From: Pantanalinema sp. GBBB05
GTDB taxonomy: Bacteria > Cyanobacteriota > Cyanobacteriia > Leptolyngbyales > Leptolyngbyaceae
Reading direction: 5' to 3'
Assembly (NCBI GenBank): GCA_016743235.1
Contig: VRZD01000048.1
Span: 1 to 43,700, forward strand
DNA length: 43,700 bases
Positions within the stretch are counted from its first letter, which is position 1; every line of letters begins with the position of its first letter. Of the stretch, positions 28,004 to 35,385 are shown one piece after another. The notes under the pieces were generated by a model. It worked only from the letters and a program-made list of their open reading frames with translations. It ran no database searches and had not been told where the DNA came from. Made by a program: the position numbers and the translations under genes.

Positions 28004-28336
28004 ATGGTGAATAAAGAAAACGGCTTAGACAAGCTTGAAATAGCTGTCCATACAATTTTTGTTCTATTCGGAATTATCATCCTTGGGATTGCTTATACCC
28101 AGATTAAAGATCCTTTCTGGGGCGGACTACTGGTCAATATTGGCTCAAGTTTAATTGTTGTAACAATACTTTTTGCTATCTTTGAGATTTTTCGCAGAGA
28201 GTACGACAACAAGCATGAAAATCTAAGACGATATGTTGAAGAAGAGGTCAAAGCACAATTAGCAAAAACGAATCTTACAGCAATGCAAGTGCCTCCAAGC
28301 GCAACCCCTCCGAAGCCAGGAGATCCTAATGCATAG
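28004..28336 (+). CDS. Small two-helix membrane protein
   Basis: This 110-residue protein has two membrane segments (about 17-34, IFVLFGIIILGIAYTQ, and 43-61, LLVNIGSSLIVVTILFAIFE), followed by a charged cytosolic helix and a Pro-rich end (PPSATPPKPGDPNA). No family is recognised. It begins a compact three-gene unit: its stop overlaps the next start by 8 bases. The ATG at 28004 is chosen over an upstream TTG. A short soluble helix tethered by two membrane helices is common in sensor or effector accessory proteins, but nothing specific can be claimed. Confidence 0.65.
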   Translation: MVNKENGLDKLEIAVHTIFVLFGIIILGIAYTQIKDPFWGGLLVNIGSSLIVVTILFAIFEIFRREYDNKHENLRRYVEEEVKAQLAKTNLTAMQVPPSATPPKPGDPNA

Positions 28337-28673
28337 ATTGCTTACAAGGATACGCAGGTTTCTGGCCCGCTTCTTTTTGTTAAGACCCTACACAGATCGA
28401 CCCCCAATGACACGTTCGCGTCGAGGCTATGGCTCTATTACAGCTTCCTCAAAGCTCGCCCTTCCTCCAGAGGATAGAGCAGATTCTAGTATAGAATCAG
28501 AGAGAATTCATCGACCATACATGAATACTTACTTGAATGGTTCTAGCATCGTCTCTCATAACAAGATTTCTCGTGCTAACCATTCCGTACCCCAACCTAA
28601 TAATTCTCATACACGAAACAGAGTCGATAATCGTACCAATACTATTGACCACCCTAATCAATCCCTGCCGTAA
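28329..28673 (+). CDS. Hypothetical basic, low-complexity protein
   Basis: This 114-residue protein has no recognised family. The N-terminus is strongly basic and amphipathic (MHRLLTRIRRFLARFFLLRP), and the rest is polar, rich in Ser, Asn and Arg, and probably disordered. It overlaps the upstream gene by 8 bases and ends 2 bases before the next start. That compact arrangement is the main support for its being a gene. The composition alone would be weak evidence. Confidence 0.45.
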   Translation: MHRLLTRIRRFLARFFLLRPYTDRPPMTRSRRGYGSITASSKLALPPEDRADSSIESERIHRPYMNTYLNGSSIVSHNKISRANHSVPQPNNSHTRNRVDNRTNTIDHPNQSLP

Positions 28674-28675
28674 AT

Positions 28676-29128
28676 ATGGACAGTCTTAAGAAAATGTCGT
28701 ACATGGGAAGCCTGCGCCCTGGGGAAGAGACTTTAGGCAAATGGTTAAGCGACACTGGATTGCCGATAAAAAAGTTTAATTCAAAAAGTTTTGCAATTCA
28801 AATGAGTCACCAGTATGTAGATTACTGGGCAGAGGTCGTTGACCACGGAGAATGGACAAGTATTGCCGCTGTCTTGTTTGGGGAAGTAGTAGGAAGAAAC
28901 AGTCAAGAATTCTACCGATTTGTTCTTGAGTTAAACACCTCGCTGAATGCTGCACACATAGCAGTTGACAGCGGGAGAATTGTGTTGGTAGGTAATTTCC
29001 CTTCGGAAGATGTTACTAAGTATCGTCTTTTTAGGGACTTATCCTATTTTCACCAAACTCATGAATATGTGTATGGGCTACTTTTAGATAAGGCGGAAGA
29101 ATTCAAGGTTGCTTTTAAGCCACTATGA
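28676..29128 (+). CDS. YbjN-like small protein
   Basis: This 150-residue soluble protein may have the YbjN/type III chaperone-like alpha-beta fold. The order is helix, AIQMSHQYVDYWAEVVDHG, helix, then LNAAHIAVDSGRIVLVGNFP followed by a C-terminal helix. The strand with the small-residue-rich LNAAHIAVD and GRIVLVG is the part that recalls YbjN proteins. The function of that family is mostly unknown. It is the third gene of the unit at 28004-29128 and starts 2 bases after the preceding stop. The link is by eye and could be wrong. Confidence 0.6.
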   Translation: MDSLKKMSYMGSLRPGEETLGKWLSDTGLPIKKFNSKSFAIQMSHQYVDYWAEVVDHGEWTSIAAVLFGEVVGRNSQEFYRFVLELNTSLNAAHIAVDSGRIVLVGNFPSEDVTKYRLFRDLSYFHQTHEYVYGLLLDKAEEFKVAFKPL

Positions 29129-29173
29129 CCACCTTATTCAAGGTAGTGGACGAAACCACATATTATAAACTTG

Positions 29174-29241
29174 TGGACGGCAGGGGAGTCGAACCCCTCC
29201 TCCGGGGACTTAGGAGGTCAGGAGGGAACCAGTCGCCGCCC
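29174..29241 (-). tRNA. tRNA-like sequence with degenerate D and anticodon arms
   Basis: Reading from 29241 down, a 7-bp acceptor stem (GGGCGGC with GCCGTCC, one G-T pair) and a complete T arm (AGGGG, TTCGACT, CCCCT) are present. The part between them is only 36 bases. A CTCCTAA heptamer would be an anticodon loop with CCT (Arg), but its stem pairs at only three positions, and CCTCC/GGAGG compete with it. There is no proper D arm. No CCA is encoded. It lies beyond the terminator of the gene at 29295-30023. It is likely a decayed or unusual tRNA. Confidence 0.55.
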
Positions 29242-29247
29242 ATTAAG

Positions 29248-29282
29248 AAACCAGACGGGAGCAGCACACTCCCGTCTGGTTT
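29248..29282 (-). terminator. Strong rho-independent terminator
   Basis: A perfect 14-bp stem (AAACCAGACGGGAG at 29248-29261 and its complement at 29269-29282) with a 7-base loop lies 12 bases after the stop of the gene at 29295-30023. On the minus strand it ends in TTTCTTAA. Confidence 0.85.
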
Positions 29283-29294
29283 CAGTCTTCAGGT

Positions 29295-30023
29295 TCAGGC
29301 ACGAAGGATCTCTTTTGTAAAATCTGCGACTTTCAATGCTACGGAGAAGCATACATCGGAACACTCAGAGTTACCCCGTGCATTTACACCGTCTATCTTT
29401 TGACCTGATAAGTCCTCAGTAAAAGCGATCGTATTAAGTTCACTGGTAGAAGCATGGTCACGCCAGTTTGCCTTCTTGGATAAACCCTTTCGTTTCCTCA
29501 TACCTTCGGCTGTCGTGCCAAATAATCCAATATAGGTTCTATTGGTACAAATCGCGTAACCGCTACCAAAGACCTTATGAGATTTAAGAATACCAGTGAA
29601 TTTTTTGCGCGTGATCTTCCCTCGTACTCTAGCGTCTAACCATTCTAGTTCTCGCTGGTTATCGTTTCGCTCTACAACATCGGCAGCTAAAGTAATGTCG
29701 GCATCGAGGTAGCGCAAAACCAGATTGGCTGATGCTTCACGGTACTTGTGTCCCATTACACCAGGGAGTAAGCCGATAATATACGCCCATCCAGCACGAT
29801 CAGTAACAGGTGTTTTTCGCTGGCGCTTCCCAGGAAATTTGAAGTCCTCACATTTTGTGAGAACTTCGGGAAACCGCTCCACAATGCGATCCCAGGCTTG
29901 GTAAGGATTTTTCTGCTCCCCGATAACAGCAATCAAATCGTAAACACTAGACCGACCATCTGGTGTGCGGCGGATAGAAGCATTGTTTAGTTCAGGGATC
30001 ACAGTTTTAAACTCGTGTGCCAT
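29295..30023 (-). CDS. Passenger protein of unknown function (phage-antirepressor-like context)
   Basis: This 242-residue soluble protein has no firm family. The N-terminal half (TPDGRSSVYDLIAVIGEQKN followed by PYQAWDRIVERFPEV) recalls the short DNA-binding domains of phage BRO/KilA-type antirepressors, where a target residue pattern W-x-R-I follows a helix. The rest has basic stretches (RGKITRKKFTGILKSHKV, EGMRKRKGLSKKANWRDHAS). GGAGG 9 bases upstream of the ATG supports the start, and a strong terminator follows the stop, so it is expressed as its own unit. It lies between two tRNA-like sequences in a Tn554-class element. The antirepressor resemblance is tentative. Confidence 0.7.
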   Translation of the reverse strand: MAHEFKTVIPELNNASIRRTPDGRSSVYDLIAVIGEQKNPYQAWDRIVERFPEVLTKCEDFKFPGKRQRKTPVTDRAGWAYIIGLLPGVMGHKYREASANLVLRYLDADITLAADVVERNDNQRELEWLDARVRGKITRKKFTGILKSHKVFGSGYAICTNRTYIGLFGTTAEGMRKRKGLSKKANWRDHASTSELNTIAFTEDLSGQKIDGVNARGNSECSDVCFSVALKVADFTKEILRA

Positions 30024-30067
30024 TCTTTACATCCTCCATTTTACGTTCAAAAATTATGCAAGTTGAG

Positions 30068-30106
30068 CTAAGATGAAGGAGTTGAGGGACAACGCCTTCA
30101 TCTTAG
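30068..30106. repeat. Perfect 12-bp hairpin
   Basis: CTAAGATGAAGG at 30068-30079 and its complement at 30095-30106 enclose 15 bases. It lies between the class II tRNA-like gene and the start of the passenger gene. No T-run follows on either strand. It may be a processing site or leader hairpin. Confidence 0.6.
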
Positions 30107-30112
30107 AAATTG

Positions 30113-30209
30113 TCCGAGTTGCAGGATTTGAACCTGCATGGCTAGGAGCTTCCACTCCATTGCCGCCTAGCTGGTAACTAGGTGCGCCTACCAATTACGC
30201 CAAACTCGG
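30113..30209 (-). tRNA. Class II tRNA with Leu-like body and ACC anticodon
   Basis: A full cloverleaf folds on the minus strand. It has a 7-bp acceptor (CCGAGTT/AACTCGG, discriminator A), a 3-bp D stem GCG/CGC with GGTAGG in the loop, an anticodon stem CCTAG/CTAGG with 5 perfect pairs around loop TTACCAG, a long variable arm (GGAG/CTCC plus GGC/GCC), and a T arm GCAGG-TTCAAAT-CCTGC. A long variable arm and the GGCG...GGTAGGCGC D arm are traits of tRNA-Leu, yet the loop places ACC (reads GGU, glycine) at positions 34-36. No CCA is encoded. All stems are intact, so it may be functional. Confidence 0.8.
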
Positions 30210-30327
30210 TTGTTGATTTTCTAACATACAGATATTTTTTGTTCGGTGCGGCGGAGGTCGTGCCGATTTTGCTTTTGAGCTACTCATATTACTCCTTTGA
30301 AAGTGAGCTTTACTCTTGCTTTTCGTT

Positions 30328-31251
30328 TCAATCCTTCTTGCGTAACCGCTGACTTATTTCAGACAGGACTTCTTCAGGCTCAGGTTTGCCAATAGCCTGG
30401 AAAGCTTGCTCCATTTGTTTGAAGCGACTTTCAAGCTCAAGAACTCTTTGTGCCATATTTACTACAAGCGCCCAGAGTGATGTTTGAGTGGCAGTCTCAG
30501 GTGGGGAAGCGGGTGATTCTTGTTGTGAGGGTTCCATAGATATAAGAGAATTGATGTTGCTTTGATCTAAGGAGTGAGTAGTTGTAGGGGAACGAAGAAC
30601 AGAAGAACTAGCTGCGCTCAATACATCGGGTATCTGATCAGTATTCGACACGTTGTCAGAAATAGTATAAATGTACTCCACTGTTGAGTTGGTTAGATTT
30701 TTTTTGCGAGAAACCTCCTCTTTGTCCAAGGCTCTCTTTAAAACTCCTTGGACTGTCCCCATAGACAGCCCAGCTTTGTAAACAAGCTCCTTTGCCGTAC
30801 ATCCATTAGGCGAGTTTCTAAGAATCTCATAGATCCGAGAAGTGGCTGGATTTGTATTGGGCTGACGAGGAGGCGCAAACCCTTTACTCTGCTTCTTCTC
30901 TTTACTCTGCTTCTTCTTTCGTCCTTGTGGTTTGGATGCCGATTTCAGCCTTTTTACTTCGGCAATAACAAGGTCTATTGGTATATCAGGGTGTATTGAA
31001 AATACAAAAGTAGGGCTGGATTTATTTTCTGTACCTGGCAAGAAATTGGCAACTGCCACATCCTTCTTGCGAAGACTGCTTGCAGCCTTTAAAACCGTCG
31101 AATTACCTAACCCAGTTTCTTCTTGAAGGTCTACACCTGTGGCTTGGCCACGCCTACAGAGTGCCTCAAGGACTAATAACTCGCTAGGCGGTACTCCATC
31201 TAAGTGCAAACGCACCGAGGAAAAGTCGTTGGCATTATCTGGTATTTCCAT
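30328..31251 (-). CDS. Passenger protein with two winged-helix-like domains
   Basis: This soluble protein of 307 residues is probably DNA-binding. A first winged-helix-like unit (about 10-90; VPPSELLVLEALCRRGQATG, then LGNSTVLKAASSLRKKDVAV) resembles MarR-type switches. A basic linker (KPQGRKKKQSKEKKQSKG) and a second helix-turn-helix unit (YEILRNSPNGCTAKELVYKA, then MGTVQGVLKRALDKEEVSRK) follow. The C-terminal part is Ser/Thr-rich and ends in a coiled coil (VLELESRFKQMEQAF). The frame is open upstream to 31443, but that part runs through the tRNA-like sequence at 31358-31427, so the ATG at 31251 is chosen. It may regulate the element. Confidence 0.65.
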   Translation of the reverse strand: MEIPDNANDFSSVRLHLDGVPPSELLVLEALCRRGQATGVDLQEETGLGNSTVLKAASSLRKKDVAVANFLPGTENKSSPTFVFSIHPDIPIDLVIAEVKRLKSASKPQGRKKKQSKEKKQSKGFAPPRQPNTNPATSRIYEILRNSPNGCTAKELVYKAGLSMGTVQGVLKRALDKEEVSRKKNLTNSTVEYIYTISDNVSNTDQIPDVLSAASSSVLRSPTTTHSLDQSNINSLISMEPSQQESPASPPETATQTSLWALVVNMAQRVLELESRFKQMEQAFQAIGKPEPEEVLSEISQRLRKKD

Positions 31252-31357
31252 GAAAGGCGTAATGAATAATTGTTGCGTCTTTGGAGCATGTCCGTTTAAA
31301 ATAGATGTGCAATGGTTAGTCACAACTAGCCAGCCTCCTAATATTTTTAGGGGGATG

Positions 31358-31427
31358 TGGAGCGTATGGGAATTGAACCCATAACCGTTGGTTCTCAAGG
31401 CCTCGGCGGTTACCAAACTCACGCCCC
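31358..31427 (-). tRNA. tRNA-like sequence with degenerate anticodon arm
   Basis: The minus strand from 31427 has a 7-bp acceptor (GGGGCGT with ACGCTCC, one G-T pair, discriminator A) and a perfect T arm (ATGGG, TTCAATT, CCCAT). The middle 38 bases contain GTTTGGTAAC, a plausible D loop, and CCTTGAGAACC, where TTGAGAA would give a GAG (Leu) anticodon and CTTGAGA a TGA (Ser) anticodon. Neither has a good 5-bp stem. AACCG/CGGTT pair across the region instead. No CCA is encoded. Acceptor and T arm are too good for chance. Confidence 0.6.
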
Positions 31428-31438
31428 ATGCATTTAAA

Positions 31439-31488
31439 ACCAAACAAACAAGAGGAGGGTTACTTTCTGAGGGTAGGCCCTCTTCTTG
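31439..31488 (-). terminator. Terminator after tnpC
   Basis: An 11-bp stem with one imperfect pair (31449-31459 with 31478-31488) lies 130 bases past the tnpC stop. On the minus strand it is followed by TTTGTTTGG. It separates the transposase operon from the tRNA-like sequence and passengers. Confidence 0.6.
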
Positions 31489-31617
31489 CTTATTGGGTTC
31501 TCAAAAATTCTAACACAAGTCTAGAGAGACGCGATCGTGAAGAGTTTGGATCGCGTAAAGGCTGCCTGGTCAAGCCTCTCTGAGAGTTGCTTGGTTTTCG
31601 TCCGAGGCTCAGCCATT

Positions 31618-32454
31618 TCAACTGGGCATCGGATATTCTCGAATCGCTTGCGAAAACGGTATCCAGTATTCATCAGCCGTTAAAATCATGATCTCAGTAT
31701 CGCCTTGAATGCTGGCTGTTGCTAAACCCCGTTCTTTCGCCCAGGCGAACCATTTGTTAAATAGTTCGTGCTGAACTTCTTCCTGGTTTTCGTTAGGCTT
31801 CCATGCGTCTCGAATTGCCTTATTAAGAAATCCAGCTCGATTTTCAACTCGGTTTTCGGCTACAGCCTCTCTTAAAGTTTTTATGGCTTCTGTGACGATT
31901 TCAGGTGGCGCTGATTGTATAAGCCTATGGATGGTGGTATTCAACTCGATTCCTAGGCTTCTCACCTCTGACTCAATGCCTGCGGCTTCTTGTTGACGCA
32001 GCCCTCTATTGTCATCTTTTGGTACTTGTTGACGTAGACGGTCGTTTTCGATCTGCAACCGTCCAACTTGCTGACGAAGTGAGTTGATCTCGATGATTTG
32101 ACCGTAAGCGGCTTCATTCTGTTTTCGCAAGTCTCTGATCTCAGCTTCTAGTTTTTTGATCCGATCTCGTAGGGTTCTAACTATTGCATTTGTAGACGCA
32201 TCAGAGATGGATTGCTTCGATTGCGGCTTTTTATGCGCCTCTTGAGAGCGTAACAGCTCGACTCTCTCCTTGATCTCTGCCTCTTTATATAGGAAAGCTT
32301 TACTAACGCCAGCAGCACTAGCTAACGTATTGAAATTAATCGCTCTACCTTCCTTTAAAAGCTTACGGATTCCCTGTTCAACCTTCTCCAGGGCTTCCTG
32401 ACGCTTCTTTTGAGCGTTTTGACGCAATCCTTCAACATTACGCTTTACTGTCAT
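31618..32454 (-). CDS. TnpC / DUF6262-type transposon protein
   Basis: This 278-residue third gene of the Tn554-class operon opens with the DUF6262 pattern: MTVKRNVEGLRQNAQKKRQE, a helix, then NFNTLASAAGVSKAFLYKEA, a helix-turn-helix. A long coiled coil follows (about 95-145, IKKLEAEIRDLRKQNEAAYG, INSLRQQVGRLQIENDRLRQ). In Tn554 the TnpC protein aids excision and orientation but has no catalytic domain. It starts inside the end of tnpB (17-base overlap). The C-terminal 100 residues are not typical and may be specific to this branch. Confidence 0.85.
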   Translation of the reverse strand: MTVKRNVEGLRQNAQKKRQEALEKVEQGIRKLLKEGRAINFNTLASAAGVSKAFLYKEAEIKERVELLRSQEAHKKPQSKQSISDASTNAIVRTLRDRIKKLEAEIRDLRKQNEAAYGQIIEINSLRQQVGRLQIENDRLRQQVPKDDNRGLRQQEAAGIESEVRSLGIELNTTIHRLIQSAPPEIVTEAIKTLREAVAENRVENRAGFLNKAIRDAWKPNENQEEVQHELFNKWFAWAKERGLATASIQGDTEIMILTADEYWIPFSQAIREYPMPS

Positions 32455-34060
32455 CGGTCTTACCCTCCAGCCCTGTAATGATGCTCTCTAAGCTAGTTTT
32501 GACCTTTTCATTCATTTCAAGTTGGCGTGTCCAGCCATTAGCTTTCGCTCTATCAATAAGCCTCTCTGTTTGCTGAAGTTGCTTCTTGTGTTCAGGTAAG
32601 TGTTCAATGGTCGTCCGAAAGTGGGTGCAGGTCAGACAGGCGTTTGCATGGGGACATGCCTGAGAGATGATCGGCAGCGCACAGGATCCGTTAGGCAGTG
32701 ATTGGGCATTGATATTACGCTTAAACCACTGCAATCCAATATCATCGGCTTCTAGATCGTTAGGCTCTACTACCTGTCCTGCAATGTTGACTACTTTGCC
32801 CTGAAATTTGGCGATCTCTGCCTTCATAGTTTGGTCATGAATGGTGGCATAAACCGCTGTCATAGCAGGCGATTCATGCCCTAAGTACCGTTGAACGATA
32901 TGCTGTGGCACTCTATTATTAATCATCCGAGTAGCGACTGTATGCCGGAATTGATGAGGCTGAAAATGCCAGCGTTTGCCCAACGAATCGCAAATATTGT
33001 GCTTTTCGGCAAGTTTATTGAGGTAATCCGAAAAAGCGTTGCGTGACATGAGCTTAGGTCGGGGTCTGAATCTCTGCTTATGTGAACCACTCTCGTTAGC
33101 ACTGAATAGATATGCAAACTCGATGCTTAGGTTCTCTTGGAGGTATTGTCGTTGCTCCTGTATGACTCGAACAATCTCTCTAGAAACCGGGATGGTAATT
33201 TCCTTTTTCATCTTGAACTGGTAGTACCGTAAAAACCAGTCCCCTGCCTTGTCCTGCAAAAGACAGTCCGCTTTAAGATGTAGCAATTCAGAGATTCGCA
33301 TTCCGCACTCTTGCAGGATAAGCACCATTCGCATAACAGGCTCAGGTAAGTCGTCTAAATGCTCGTTAAGTTGCTGAACAACATCCTCTGGAATATATCT
33401 GGGTTGTGGTTTTGGACGTTTCGGGAAATCCTCAGAACGAATCAGATACCTAGACACCGCTAACCATTCATTCTGATAACTCAATTCAAAAAAACTTCTG
33501 ATCGAACTGATTGTGCTACCTCTTGTACTAGGTGACAGTTTCTCGCTTGCTAAATACGCCAGAAGATCAATTATTACTGAACGGTTGATTTCGCTAGGAG
33601 TGATGCCAGGATAGGATTTAGCCAGAAACCGCGAAAGACGTTTGAGTGCAAGCAGTCTGGAAGAGGCAGAAGAAAAGCTAAGTGTACTGAGAGTGAACTT
33701 AATGAACTGCTTGGCTGTCTCAAGCAGCCAAGGTTGGACAATTCCTTCAAAGCTGATTTTGTATACATATTTGCCTACACCAGGGTCTATTCCCAAGTTT
33801 CGGCAGTCCCAAATATTTTTCTTGTACTCAGCATCAGGATTGACAACGGGCTTGAATTTGTCAGGGTTGTGAGTAAAGTGCTTACCACAGCGCTTGCACA
33901 AGTAGATCTGGTATCCTTTTCCATCCTTGCTTTTGCGGCGTTTAACATAGTGGTCACTCCCACAATGATGGCAAACTATTTTCCCGTCAACTTTCGGGAT
34001 TACCATTAGTGGTTTGCGCAGATCCGGTTGTGGACTCATTGGTGTTGCCTCTCTGCTCAA
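32438..34060 (-). CDS. Tyrosine recombinase TnpB with N-terminal zinc ribbon
   Basis: This is the 540-residue second recombinase of the Tn554 type. A zinc ribbon (C30, C33, C55, C58) opens the protein, before a core-binding SAM-like region (about 110-215). The catalytic domain has R255 in GMRISELL, a Lys-rich beta-hairpin near 283-286 (KMKK), H369-x2-R372 in PHQFRHTVATRM, H395 in LGHES and nucleophile Y404 in TAVYATIHD. The C-terminal Cys-rich segment (SQACPHANACLTCTHFRT) is usual in TnpB. It overlaps tnpA by 74 bases and tnpC by 17. The start could instead be at M8 or M19. All catalytic residues are intact, so the protein should be active. Confidence 0.92.
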   Translation of the reverse strand: MSREATPMSPQPDLRKPLMVIPKVDGKIVCHHCGSDHYVKRRKSKDGKGYQIYLCKRCGKHFTHNPDKFKPVVNPDAEYKKNIWDCRNLGIDPGVGKYVYKISFEGIVQPWLLETAKQFIKFTLSTLSFSSASSRLLALKRLSRFLAKSYPGITPSEINRSVIIDLLAYLASEKLSPSTRGSTISSIRSFFELSYQNEWLAVSRYLIRSEDFPKRPKPQPRYIPEDVVQQLNEHLDDLPEPVMRMVLILQECGMRISELLHLKADCLLQDKAGDWFLRYYQFKMKKEITIPVSREIVRVIQEQRQYLQENLSIEFAYLFSANESGSHKQRFRPRPKLMSRNAFSDYLNKLAEKHNICDSLGKRWHFQPHQFRHTVATRMINNRVPQHIVQRYLGHESPAMTAVYATIHDQTMKAEIAKFQGKVVNIAGQVVEPNDLEADDIGLQWFKRNINAQSLPNGSCALPIISQACPHANACLTCTHFRTTIEHLPEHKKQLQQTERLIDRAKANGWTRQLEMNEKVKTSLESIITGLEGKTDDSKA

Positions 34061-35135
34061 GGTATTCTTTGTAGGCTTCTTTCATGTCTTCATTCGTGAC
34101 ATGAACGTAAGTATCGATCGTTGTCTGAATGCTGGCGTGTCCTAAGCGTTTCTGGACATACGCCATTTCCATCCCCTCGCGAATTAAATCTGTGGCATGG
34201 GTATGTCTAAACATGTGGGGATGAATATCGATACCTGTCTTCCTCTTAAGGCGGTTAAACAAATCCATGACGGCACTGTATGTCATAGGTGCGCCGATCT
34301 CGCCTTCCCAAAGATTCACGAAAACGTAGTCACTAAAGCTGTTTTCCAGTATGTCCATAAACTCTTTCTCTAGGTATTGGCTGTATAGCCCCATCAATTC
34401 CTTTGAGACATGGATGATGTTCGTGTCTTTACTTTTAGAGCGGACACCGTTGATGTTGTCATTTCTAGGAATGATTTGAATCTGATTGTCCCAGGACTGA
34501 ATATCCTCATGTCTAAGTCCAAGTGCCTGCCCAATCCGCATCCCGCTTTCATGAAGCAGACAGACCAAAAACTTGTCCCTGCTTCGCTTACAAGCGGCAA
34601 TGACTTGTTCAACTTGCTCTTGCGTCAGTGTTTTGGGGGCGTGTTTAGGAACCTTGAGCTTGAGCAATGCTGTCTGAATCGGCTTGCCTTTTGTAATGTG
34701 ATGCAAAAAGCTTTTGTACTTTCTGCCAGAGGTAAACTGTGAGCGATAGAGAGGGATGTGTGGCACGTTACCCGTTCGCTCATGAAAGTCGTAAAGCATA
34801 CGAACTGAGGCCAATATCGCATTTACGGTCGATTCAGTCCGCTTGGCCTGTAGCTCCTGTATAGACATCACTCCTACCGGATTTGGGCTTCTGAGCCACA
34901 CCATAAAGTCAGCAAGCTCAACCAGTCCAATTGCTGTCCAGTCGAGAATCTTGTCTTGCAGGTATTCCCAGTACAGTTTCAAATGAAAAGCGTAAGCTTT
35001 AATGGTATTGGGCGATCTTTCAATGCCACGAAGGTAAGCCAGAAATTCCTCAACTGGCTCAATTGGCAAAAAGTCATCTCCTAACACCATCCAGGTTGTT
35101 TGCCCGGACTGGAGTTTAACTTTCTGAACTTTCAC
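33987..35135 (-). CDS. Tyrosine recombinase TnpA
   Basis: This 382-residue recombinase opens the operon. The core-binding domain is at about 20-125 (VEEFLAYLRGIERSPNTIKA). The catalytic set is complete: R200 in GMRIGQALGL, K234 or K236 in the RSKSKD hairpin, H307-x2-R310 in PHMFRHTHATDLI, H333 in LGHASIQTT and nucleophile Y343 in DTYVHV. The length and the overlap with a second recombinase match TnpA of Tn554. The start is a GTG at 35135 with only a weak ribosome binding site. The 74-base overlap with tnpB suggests coupled translation. Confidence 0.93.
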   Translation of the reverse strand: MKVQKVKLQSGQTTWMVLGDDFLPIEPVEEFLAYLRGIERSPNTIKAYAFHLKLYWEYLQDKILDWTAIGLVELADFMVWLRSPNPVGVMSIQELQAKRTESTVNAILASVRMLYDFHERTGNVPHIPLYRSQFTSGRKYKSFLHHITKGKPIQTALLKLKVPKHAPKTLTQEQVEQVIAACKRSRDKFLVCLLHESGMRIGQALGLRHEDIQSWDNQIQIIPRNDNINGVRSKSKDTNIIHVSKELMGLYSQYLEKEFMDILENSFSDYVFVNLWEGEIGAPMTYSAVMDLFNRLKRKTGIDIHPHMFRHTHATDLIREGMEMAYVQKRLGHASIQTTIDTYVHVTNEDMKEAYKEYLEQRGNTNESTTGSAQTTNGNPES

Positions 35136-35359
35136 TTTGTAACTTTATGGACGGTGAATAATTACTTGCGGTTATTATTCCACAATATAGTTCTTTCGTA
35201 CTATTATTTGTTGTTGTTTACTTTAAAGACTTAACAATTAAGGCTGTTGCTAACGGACGTTCGATTTGTTAATTCCCAAATAAACTTACACTGTAGAGTA
35301 CGCTAAAGGGATGTGAGGCTGTTAATTTTTGTGAAGCGAACAAGAATATGGAGATTGGC

Positions 35360-35382
35360 AAATCCGCAACGGTTGCGGATTT
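35360..35382. repeat. Palindrome copy 1
   Basis: A perfect copy, 3 bases beyond the stop of the gene at 35386-35661. It lacks the one-sided tail. Confidence 0.9.
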
Positions 35383-35385
35383 GAT

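Larger units (their letters stand above)
29174..35135 (-). mobile_element. Tn554-class transposon with tRNA-like passengers
   Basis: On the minus strand, tnpA (35135-33987), tnpB (34060-32438) and tnpC (32454-31618) overlap end to end in the order found in Tn554: two tyrosine recombinases and a DUF6262/TnpC protein. Two passenger genes and three tRNA-like sequences follow on the same strand with terminators between. Tn554 elements have no terminal inverted repeats and make no target duplications, so I cannot mark exact ends. The left end should lie within 35136-35359 and the right end at or beyond 29174. The coordinates given are only the span of recognised parts. Confidence 0.7.

Noticed and set aside
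30113..30209. Class II tRNA-like gene considered as a selenocysteine or allo-tRNA
   Set aside because: The acceptor and T stems are 7 and 5 bp, not the 8/5, 8/4 or 9/3 arrangement of those groups, and the anticodon is not TCA.
31252..31443. Upstream extension of the two-winged-helix gene
   Set aside because: The extra 64 codons are the translation of a tRNA-like sequence and its flank.
29171..35157. TGGACGG at 29175-29180 region and near 35147 considered as element ends
   Set aside because: Seven matching bases over this distance are expected by chance, and nothing around them matches.
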